Positions 46,776-57,100 of a stretch of DNA of 64,000 nucleotides are shown in pieces. The stretch is from Mesodorylaimus sp. YZB2_4 (Eukaryota > Nematoda > Enoplea > Dorylaimida > Dorylaimidae), in NCBI GenBank assembly GCA_030248295.1, contig JASANH010000183.1, positions 186,001-250,000 on the forward strand, in the 5' to 3' direction. The translations under genes and the position numbers were made by a program. The notes under the pieces were generated by a model that saw nothing but the letters and a program-made list of their open reading frames with translations, ran no database searches and was not told where the DNA came from. Each line of letters starts with the position of its first letter. Position 1 is the first letter of the stretch.

Positions 46776-49700
46776 ATGGATCAACTTAGGAGGCAGTTAT
46801 TATTATGCGTATTTGGTAAGTGCATGTGATAGAGGAAGTGCCTGTAGCGATGGATGCTTAATTGTGGCGATAAGTTTGATCCTTTGTTCCTTTCTTCATA
46901 GAGACAAGGCTTGAGGCGTCCAACAAAAGGGCTATTTGCTGAGATTGCTTGACCTGTGTTGTGCTGATCCCCGAAGAGTCACCAGAGTTGTATCAGGATG
47001 TAAAACCCCATGCATATGCAAGGAAACATGTGATCAAGGATCCCGCCGAAAAAGCTCCACATGGATCTTCTCTCCGCAAATCATCTCCTCAGTTATCCTC
47101 CTCTTTCAGCCACCCTCTGGCTCTGCCTAGCCGCCGAGTACAGCAATGTGGGCGGACCATTGGCCAAGTCGGCTCGTAAGCCACCCATATCTAAAACACG
47201 AACTACTGCATTCCCTGATGTGGACGAAGGTGTGCCAGAGCCTAGTTTTCAAGATGTAAATGCCAAAATCAATACCGAAATTGTTAAACAAACTAATTGG
47301 TCAACACCCGCTGTCGGCGAGAAACCACAGTTCTTCGAAGCTGGACCTGGAGAATATGGTGAGCACTTGCAAGTTGTCAATCAGTATTTCTTGGCTTCTT
47401 ATGAGCAAATATTGTATTTGTGCACTGTTACCCTCTCAGTATTCCTCGGGTCAGGGCCCACTAAACTACCCACCCCACATCACTTATGAAGCCGACTTCC
47501 AGCCATAACTCCCACAAACAAAAATAAGAGCTAGATGTTTTCTTTTACTTCTGAACAATATGTCTTCTTAACTCTTCTTTTGTATTCTGATCATATGTAT
47601 AAGCTTTTGGGAGGGTGGGGACCAATTTAGCTGTCTTAAATTTAGATAAATCGCCTTGTGCCGGTCTCAAAAATGGACATCGAAATTGTATTAGCCCCTT
47701 CGGCTGTAGTCTCCTTTGAAATTTTATAATCCCTTGGCCAAAAACCTCAGATATAGTTTACATTGCCTGAGAACCACTATGTGAAACTACAAGATAGTGT
47801 CTTGCCCCAAATTGATCTATGAAAAGTGCAGGCCGACCTCCTGTCGGTTCTCGTGCGAACAACGACGATCAATCAAGATCTGTCAAACAGACCTGTTTGT
47901 TTCAGAAAAAATAAAAGAGTTGTGGGTTTGGTGTTCAAGTACTACGCAACAGATCATACTTTTTCTTCTGAAAGTACAATACTTCCGCGTTTCGGGTCGA
48001 CTTTGACAGAGTTGAGTGGCTCTTTAAATTTTCGGAAATGGATTTAGTGCATCGCGGGCCGCGGGCGCTGAAATTGCAAGAGATGAGGAGAAATTTTGGT
48101 GGCGTACTACATTTTGGTCACGTACTCCTTCCCATTAGGGTGGTCCCGTATGATGGAGAGGGGACAGAGATGAATGAGTGCCCTGTATGCGACTGCACTG
48201 AAAGATTGATACAGTGATAAGTGCCTTGCTGGGAAAGAAAATGCACCTTGAGGCACAAGCTTGCTCTACTTGGAATACAGTGCACAACGCACAGGTTCTT
48301 TGTGCATCATACTGTAATACGACTGGGGTCCGTATCACTGGAGGGAGTGACCGGTGGAGCTTTTGAACCACGCCAGAAACCCAGGGTAGCCTAGCAAGTC
48401 TTCCGACCTATTACATGGCTGAAACGTCACCCTGACCGTTGACGCTCCCAGCAGAGTGTCGATTGCCAGTCGAGCCTCTAAAATACATGCAGCCCGCAGG
48501 TCTAAACTTCTTAGGTTCACTTTCCCTTTCAGGGGATATGTGCTGCTGGGAACCATTTCAAGACCAACTACTCAATGATATCGCTCAAGGCAAGGCTGCC
48601 AAGCCCTATTATGGCTACGTTGGTACAGAGGACTGCCCTGATCCGAAGAAATGCTTGGAAAAGTGCTCACAACAGCGGGTCAGTACATATTGACCTTTTA
48701 TGCGAGATCTGCATGTGTGAGGGGGATGGGTATCAAAGGCTATTTGAATATGGTTTCTGGTCTATTTTTGCTTCGTATTCACCCAAGCAGTACGTCAATA
48801 CGAGAGGCAATGTAGAAGTTTGACGCCTGCTGCTTTTTTCGGACCCAGGAACAAAGAGAATGGCTCATGTGACCCTCGTTACTCGTGCGGGTAGTGGTCA
48901 GTGGGAGAGGATCAATGATCTTCCCTGGCTGGGAGACTTCAACCCCCGGGTGATGTTTCAGCGAGTCGGAAGACTTGCTGCACCAGTCGGAGTTGTTGCC
49001 CCACTTCGGTCGGTCGCATCTTCTCCCAAGCCCGCCTATACGAGGGTTGCATTCAACTGGGCAAAGTCAAAAACTTAAAAATTCGTATCAGTTGACAGTT
49101 TGTGCACAGCATCCACCACGTTGCTTAATCAGCGATACACGACTCAAATATGCTCCCTGAGACAGCTGACAAGAAATTTGCCTTTAAAAGGTGTCCTTTC
49201 ATTTCAGTGCAATGTCGTAGTGTGGCACAACCAGAACAAATCGGCAAGCTTCTTTGTAGCACACAAGGACAAGGTATTCACCTTGCTGCCCAATAACTTC
49301 ACGAAGCAAGAGGGCACCGACACATTGGTCCGTCGTTGCTTAAGACGTAAGCTTGTTTTTTATTTTCTTTAATATTAGGGTACAGAAGTATTTATGAAAG
49401 AACACCTTGTACGGAGAAGCTGTAGCGATGTTTTTCTACAGAAGAGAACACAGCTCAATTTCGCCAGTCCTTTACTGCACACTAAAATATCAGCCTAGAG
49501 CTACTAGACGCAGAATAGCTGAAGAGAGTGGAACGCGGATAGGAAAAGAGATCTGTTTGGGTCAGAAGCACTAGAATGTGCATGTGGGAAACTGGACTGC
49601 TTCAGGAAGAGTATAAGAAGTTACTGAGTTGAAAGGTGATGTGATGATTCGATGAGAAGAAGGAAAGGTAATTATCGCAAAAGTCGCGACAGAAGCTACC

Positions 49701-52700
49701 GCGTTGGATAAGACTTATATGCTTCAGGTATATCGTGACGAGAACGCAAGACAAGACCCCCTGTCCTTTCCGAGGACCTCCTGGGTATCTTTGTTTCTCA
49801 AAAATAGGAATTCAAACCTAGATTTCACTTCTAATTACTGAATGCGGGGCAAAGCTACACCTAACTAGTTACTGAGGCTGTAGCTTTGCCCCACATTCAG
49901 ATGGTAATTACAGATAAAGCGGATGAAGTTCGGAAAGAGTCAGAGTAGCTACCTAATAAGTATCCTCGAAACATAAGAGTTTGCAGTACTGTATATTTGA
50001 TTATCTTACTGTTTCGTAGTCTTGTATTGTAACGCTGCCTGAATAGATATAGCATATCTACATTATGCATTGGACTTGCGGATGCATGTAAATATATTCA
50101 GTATTTATGTACTCCTTGCCCCTAATCGTGAATTATATAAAAACAGGTCGGGGCCCGATGAAACTTCAAACCACCCCTCCTTTATGACGTAGACGTAGCT
50201 GCAATGTCGCTTGTTCATAAGAACCCCACAATCCACAGCAAACCTGAGGGGCCCTCTTTCTTCTGCGCTTATTTTCTAAACTAATTAGTTTGAGGGCGAT
50301 GGGAATCTTGTAAATTTTGCTACTCTTTGGTAGTTTTCTCAAAAATATTTTAAAATATCTTTAGGTTTCAAAACTAGACATTAAAGTTGTATGCCCTTTC
50401 ACTCATAGGCGCATGTTTGCTCCCTCTAAACCTTACAGTACTGTATAAGCTCTAGGCGTACAGTGCAAATGATACGCTCGAACCTGCTGTTTGTTTTCTT
50501 GGCTAGTCGTACCTGCCTTGGCCTGGTGGCATATGCATTTGCAACCACACATGTAATATAACAGAAATTTTTCCGAGCTAGCACTTCTATAAAGCACTTA
50601 AAAATTAATCTATCATTTTTTTCCTAGCCTCGCCATCTCAATCATATTCATGATCCATTTTTTAGAATACGATGTCACTCCTGGTTGTAACGAGCTTGTC
50701 GCTTCCAGCTGCTTATTATGCGACGAATTTTTAGACTTTGTAAAAAAGTATAAAAAATCTTACAAAGGATGTGAATTTATTCGCCGATTTGAGATTTTTA
50801 AAATAAATAAACTAAAAATTGCTGGTCTCAATGAAAAACGAGTTTTGGAGGACGACGCCACGTTCACTGTGACCCGATTCACGGATCGATTGCACGACGA
50901 ATTTGTGAAGCTGTTTACTGGTGCAGTCACCGACAAGGGTGTCAATGTGGCTGGTGATAGTATCGTCAAGGATGCACTAATAAACGCGACTGGAACTCTA
51001 GAATTGAAACTGAGGTAAGTCGAAACTTTTAGACAAATTTGCAAAGTGCTGACTAAAAAAGTTACATTTACCTTTGCCAGCCTGCAGTCAGGTTGGGTTT
51101 CAAGGCTCCAAACCTTTCACAAATAATGGGTTTCAGATTCGACTGGCACGAAAAAGGAGTCATTCCAATTGTTCGCGATCAAGATGAATGCGGCTCGTGC
51201 TATGCCTTTACCAGCACTGACCTCGTGGCCGCTCAGCATCAGGTAGACAACGAAAAATTAGGCGAATCGATCACTTTGGCCCCTCAGTATGTCTTGGATT
51301 GTTTCAAAGAACCAGCTGCCTACGGTTGTGATGGTGGCCGACCTGTGCTCGTATTAAAGGCCTTGTCTAAATGTGCAAGTAACACTACTGGGTGTGAGTT
51401 CCCGCTGGAAACGTGCTTACCTTACCAAAACCAGGCCTCGACTATTTGCGATAAGCCGCCGAGTTGCCCTGGAGCTCCGAAAATTACAGTAAGTGCCCTT
51501 CACATCACAGTGCAGCAGATTGGTGTGGCTTGGCAGGTGTGGCAGGAATCGGTGTTGGTCAGGGTCGTATTATGATACTGTAGGTTTAACACAGGCTAGT
51601 GTCGGTGTCACATTTCAAAGTCCTCCCCCCCCCCCATGTCGAAGTGTCCCTGTCTAGGGAGGGCTTTGGCACGGACAAAGTGACATGTCAAAGTGCCCCC
51701 AGTACGTATCACAAACTCTTTAACTCAAATCTAGTCAGGTACGGTCGCGATGACGATATATCTAAATTTAGGCCCTTTACACCACTCTCCCACTGTGCAC
51801 TCTACGTACACTTAACCCCTCAACAACACTGTACCAGGTTTTGATCACGCAGCTAATTAAGTCCTATGAGAAATCAAGTCGTGCATAAACGTGCATTCAG
51901 CCAATTCCCTCCCGATCTTGAAATGTGACACCGGAAGTGTCCTGTGCTCTCGGGGACAGCCTAGAGGCACGTCACAGTCAGCTGGTTTTCACCATTTTTT
52001 GACCACTGCACTAGAAGGCAGAGACTGGGGGGGGAGGGTCTTTCCTTGCAACAGTCGATCTCGAACTCAGGGAGACACCATCCTCGACGCGATGGCGGTG
52101 TGTGACATAGGGCTTGATCACAAAACAATCCGAGAAGTCAATCTACAGTTGACCATTGTAACCAGCGCACCCAGGCGGCAAGAGATAGTAACGACCGAAG
52201 TCTCTGGGACTAAAAACTTTGACTGAAGAGGGGCAGGCAAGTCTCGCTACTGTACCTGTCGCAGAAACATCAACTGGAAAGGTTCCCCCCCCCCCCCCCC
52301 CAGTCACGGGAGGTGTCGGTGCCGACCGCCAGGAATGCTAGTTAAACTATTTTTAGAGGCTGACCATAGGCAAGCGCTATACCTGAACGATGTGCCTTGC
52401 ATGTAACAGCAATTTCAGTTTTATACATTACATTGGATTTTAATTAGGATTTTATGCGCGCTTAAAAGTGCAGATTAGACCGAAAGTAACCTTGATGTGT
52501 AGCTTGCACGCAGCAAGCTTGTGTGCGAAGCTTGTAATCAGAGCCTAACAAATGATACTGTATAGCAGTAACACGAATTCTGCTTTGTGACACACTCTAA
52601 GTAGTAGTCAATATATTTAGGGATTTATGGCATTGCTTGTGTAAGATCTGCTGCAGTGCATAAACAAGCATAGAAACAGAAAGAGCTGTCAAATTTCTGC

Positions 52701-53681
52701 ACCAGAAGCGCAAGAAGCTGTGTGACTTCCGTTAGGTGGGTGTAATAACATAAAATTACAGGAAACAAAATTAATACTTCACTGTACTGTACATAATCTA
52801 CCCGTGCCAGACTGGTCATTAGCATGGTACGAAACGCATACACAGTGCTCTTCATATTTCAGGTGGACATATATGGCATGGTCGATCTATCCAGCGATTA
52901 CCTTGAAAAGCAGAAAATCGCTGGTCTTCTTCACGGAGGTCCACTTGTGGTCCAAGTGGACGCCAACGACGCCTGGCAATTTTACGAAAGTGGAATTATT
53001 CGGGCCCACCAGTGCACAACGAAAACCAACCACGCAGTTCTGATGACTGGTTACGACTTCGGTGTGGCAGTCCCCGCATATATCATCCGAAACACATGGA
53101 GCGACGAGTGGGGCAAGACAGGCTACGTCTATTTGGAGGCTGGTGTCAATGCATGTGGTGTTGGACAGGCAGTTACTTACGTTCGTACTAAAAGGGAAGA
53201 CCGCACCACTAAACCAGCACCAGCCACACCCGCGCCCCCATACCCCACTACACCCCCATCGCCACCTCCGCCCGTTTATCCAACTCCAGCCCCTCCCCCA
53301 CCGCCGCCGCGTCCATATGGGCAACCAATTGTGGAACCACCGGCCGCGTCACCAGAGACACCACCCTACGGGTCTGTACCACCAGCCACCGAACCCCCAC
53401 TACCCCCCACAGCACCCAAGTACACCGTGCAACCTGGCATCACATTCCCCTCGCGCTACGCCGACAGTGTCGACAGAGAAGAACCCACAACACCACCAGT
53501 AACGCCAAAACGATGGGGTACCACATTCGGAACGTGGGCTCAGGAGCAGGAGCAACAAGAAGTCCAACGGGACGACGCCTTGCAGTCGAAACGAGCTGGA
53601 GGCAAAAGAAAACATAAAGCTCAACCAGCAGGGCGCATCCGCGGCATTCTAACACTTTTCAAGAATCCTCTTGCTCAGTGA
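46776..53681 (+). CDS. Secreted C1A cysteine peptidase with N-terminal PAN-like module
   Basis: Seven exons join in phase: 46776-46815, 47110-47358, 48533-48678, 49208-49346, 50666-51014, 51137-51488 and 52863-53681. They give 697 aa. Signal peptide (MDQLRRQLLLCVF + ATLWLCLAA) is followed by EYSNVGGPLAKSARKP. Next come a PAN-like module (about 97-191; KCLEKCSQQRCNVV), an I29 propeptide (about 200-270; YKGCEFIRRFEIFKINK, VTRFTDRLHDEF) and a papain-like domain. The triad is C329 (CGSCYAFT), H482 (TNHAVL) and N502 (RNTWSDEWG), with oxyanion Gln and GCDGG. A Pro-rich tail of about 150 residues ends with basic KRKHK and NPLAQ, without the second Cys module seen in the 36.8 kb gene. Exon sizes and phases track that gene closely, so the pair arose by tandem duplication. 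An alternative in-frame Met at 47061 could replace exon 1. AATAAA near 53751 is the likely polyadenylation signal. Confidence 0.87.
48313..48482 (-). repeat. Dispersed repeat family B, - copy
   Basis: Inverted partner of 35118-35307. It sits in the second intron of the + strand peptidase, ending about 50 bp before the acceptor of exon 3. A third, shorter relative lies near 48920-48985 in the next intron. Confidence 0.7.
49839..49899. repeat. Foldback with 21-bp arms in peptidase intron 4
   Basis: Arms 49839-49859 (TGAATGCGGGGCAAAGCTAC plus A) and 49879-49899 pair with one mismatch around a 19-nt loop. CTAATTA and TGGTAATTA flank the arms. This may be a small inverted-repeat transposon remnant. 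Confidence 0.6.
52161..52313 (+). repeat. Dispersed repeat family D, copy 2
   Basis: Same orientation and ends as 29875-30019. It carries a 17-C tract (52285-52301) that is absent from copy 1. It lies in the last intron of the peptidase, the same intron position that holds copy 1 in the - strand paralog. Confidence 0.6.
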
Positions 53682-54123
53682 CTTGACTTGTGCATATTAT
53701 GTATTTGCATGTGACATTGGGCCAAGGCTCTTTGAGGATGTTGTAACATTGAAATAAAGTTTCTCTGTCAGATTGATTTGACGAACTTATTTTCTCAAAA
53801 ATTACTGGTGGCGCCTCTATCATGGAGATAGCAGTCAATACAAAGGACCCCAAAATCTCACTATTTTCACACAATATAAAATTTCATTAAACTATGTAAA
53901 TTTAAAATAAAAATATATCACATATAGCTTACTAGAAAAAGACATTAACAAAATTTTTTTCAAGTAACCGTTCGAATATGCATAAGCTCACTTATACTCG
54001 TATTTATGCCCTTATAAACACAATATATTTTATACTCGCATAGGCTAATAGTTATAAACTACAGTAATCAATATAATCGATCATTTTGATCATTTCTCAG
54101 CCCTGGATTATATTAATCCTTCA
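53682..54123. other. Convergent 3' spacer
   Basis: This 442-bp gap separates the stop of the + strand peptidase from the stop of the - strand K+ channel. It is AT-rich, with the peptidase AATAAA near 53751. TTTATT words in the second half could serve the channel gene on the other strand. Confidence 0.6.
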
Positions 54124-57100
54124 TCACATAATATCGTGTTCTCTTAAAATCGAGCTAGGTCTCGGCTTTACACTACACCCAATGGTAGGGCACTTTTCAC
54201 CTGGGACTGCAACAGAACCAGTCGATGAAGCGTGTCGGAGTATACGCGCTGGTGTAATGGACTGGGGCGTTTGGAGTTGATGCGAGGGCGTGCTGACGGC
54301 CGCCGAAGTATGCTCAGAAGCAACGACTTTAGAAATATTGATGGATGGCTTCCTCAGTCGACTATTGTTACACGCTACCAGAGATACTTTTCTGGCCGAT
54401 TCTGATAAACTCTTATTTTTCCTAAATGCCAAGGCTGCTGCAGCGATCGATGCCTTGCGTTCAGCCGGACTCATAGTGATCAAGGCGGAGGCGGATGGCG
54501 GTGCTGGTAAGAGAAGACCAGTCTCTTCCTCTTCTTCTTCCGTTGGTGAATTCAAGCTGTGCTCGTTGTTGTTGTCACCAACTTCCACAATTTCGATGAC
54601 CGAATTGCTCACTTCTTCTTTCACTGGAAGGATACTCGGCCTGTTTGGTTCGATACGTGATTCGACTGTGGAGTAGGGCGTCAGGCCTTGATTCTCGGCT
54701 TGTTCTTCTCCCTCGATGTGATAGACTTCTTCCAAGTTTAGTCCAGCCTCCTGAAATTGCAGTTAACATCAATATTGCGCCTGAAAACAGGACTGGACTT
54801 GGCGGGAATTCAAAAGCAGGTTTTTAGCGACAGCGGCAGCATGATAGTATAAGGTACCCAAGCACACTTCCGCCACCTAAGCGCTGGTCCTTGACCTGGG
54901 AACAGTTTCTGCCTTACTCCACATACGTCATCGTCCCAACAGACACGTCCAGGTCTGCGCTTGAGCCATACATCATCCTCATATCTTAACACATGGTCAT
55001 CAATGTACTGGTCTTCCTCAGCTATCAGTTCATGCAGGGGCTGCTGCTGCATCGAAGACGGGGCGCTAATAGCTCGGCGAAGGATGGGGTGCACAGCAGC
55101 CTGCGGCCTTACTCGTAACAGGTCCAAATCACGCGCTGAACATGTTGGTGTTTCTTGCGTGTAAGTCTTATGGAATTTACTGAAGTCGATTCGATATTCG
55201 CCATTTTCCCGTTGATAAGTAACCAGTTTTTCGAACCTACAAATTGCAGAGATAATATGTCGCCTGTCTGTCCATCAGTCACAGTGAAAGTAAAAAGAGA
55301 AAAAGCTTTCACCTGCCTATGACTGGTAAAAGCTAGTTTTAGAGGAATGCTGTCTGAAACCATATTTTACTAGTCATTCACTACAAAGCTGGTTTCGGAG
55401 CGCCAGGCTACGTTACAGTACTTGTGCACGTCCCTCCTTCTTACCGCCTACCTGCTTCCCCAAATAATCTCCTGTGGCAAATAACTGGTTCTGGCTTGTG
55501 TCGTCGTTCCAGTGCTCGGTACCACACCTTCCAAAATGGCAATGATCTCAAATCTGGCCGTGGCCAAATCATCAGCACTGTACTCGTATAATGGACTACT
55601 CTCATCGATCACGTGACATATGGTGATTGGCCACACCACGAAAATACGGTCCAAGCCCGCATCGTATCCCACATTCATATCGAATTGATGAAATGGCAAA
55701 AGTTCACCTTCGTTCGTGATTCGTTTACTGATCATTTGCAATCGCACGTGGGCTTCCGCTAACTGAGATTTTCTCATATCGCCCACTCGAAATAAGAAGC
55801 ATAATTTACCGTCGCGCATGCACACCACGGCATGCTTGCTAAATATGAGCGTTTCGGCACGCTTTTTTGCCCGGGCCAACTTTGCGAAAACAATACCAGC
55901 CATGAATGTCTGGATCATTACACCGACCATGGACTGCAGGCACACTGTGGCCACGATGGTTGGGCATTCCTCCGATGGGTACCTGCATTATGTCAAGTGT
56001 CATGGGATGTCATATATGGCTAGTCTGCGGCTTGTGCACGCGCACTGTGCTCTGTAGTTTTCACTGAATAAGAGATGCATCCTTCCTACCCTTGAAAATG
56101 AGTCGAGATTTGTGGAAATAGATCTGTACAGTATATGTTGCAAATATAAATTATCAAGGAACGTGTTGTTTTTTCATGAGTGCTTGTTCGAAACATCTTC
56201 TAGCCACCTTATTTCATGCAGTGCCGACACTCGATACATATCATTCCTAGGTTTCAGGGTCCTGGGTAGCTAGGCCATATTGGCATCTGTGCCAAGTGCA
56301 CCCACAAATGTTAGTATTCTCACTCACCTGCTCCCGTATCCAATCGTATGTTGACTCTCCAAAGAGAACATGAATACTGAGACGAAATTATTGATATTAT
56401 GCACACAAAATTTCCAGTTGGTATCGTTTTGAGCGTGCTCGAAATCGCCATGCGTATACATTATCAAGTAATAGACAATGGCGAATAAGAGCCAGCTGAG
56501 CAAGAATCCCATTGCGAATATTAGCAGACACCAACGCCATTTGACCTCGACCAGTGTGGTGAAAATATCGCTGCAAATGTAAATAGCTGACAGTGACCTC
56601 TTACAATTATCTATTATCCTGCTATGTTTGCTCTGCCACGGCTGTTGTGTGCTGTATTATTTGCCCGCACACAAGTTCGTCTTGGTATTGTACGAGTCTG
56701 CCTACCGTACGATACCTGAATAAAATACTACTTGATTTTAAGTAGTCGTGCTGAAGTAGAAAGCGAGATTATTCTGTTTTGCCAAAAATAGGTATAGTTT
56801 CACGTTCGTATGCATCTGTGTCATGTCACACTTAATCCATATCCAAGCAACATACATGGGCTGGGGGGGGGGGGGGCAGGGAGCACGTATTTGGCATTCA
56901 TTTTGTACCCAAGCGGGAGTCGAACCCTCCCCTGTGAGTGCACACCCAGCGTGAGAGGCAGACGCCTTAATCGCTAGGCCACGACTTGTCGTACATTGTG
57001 TCAAAAATGATTCAAAAATTAAATTTATCATCTTACAATTGTTTTTGCTATCATAATTGCCATAAATCATAATGTTGATGATATAAATATACAAACACAT

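Noticed and set aside
56880-56985. Possible tRNA gene with A and B boxes on the - strand
   Set aside because: The same 170-bp element recurs at 12512-12681 with a body and pentamer tail, and tRNA stems do not pair. It is a SINE.
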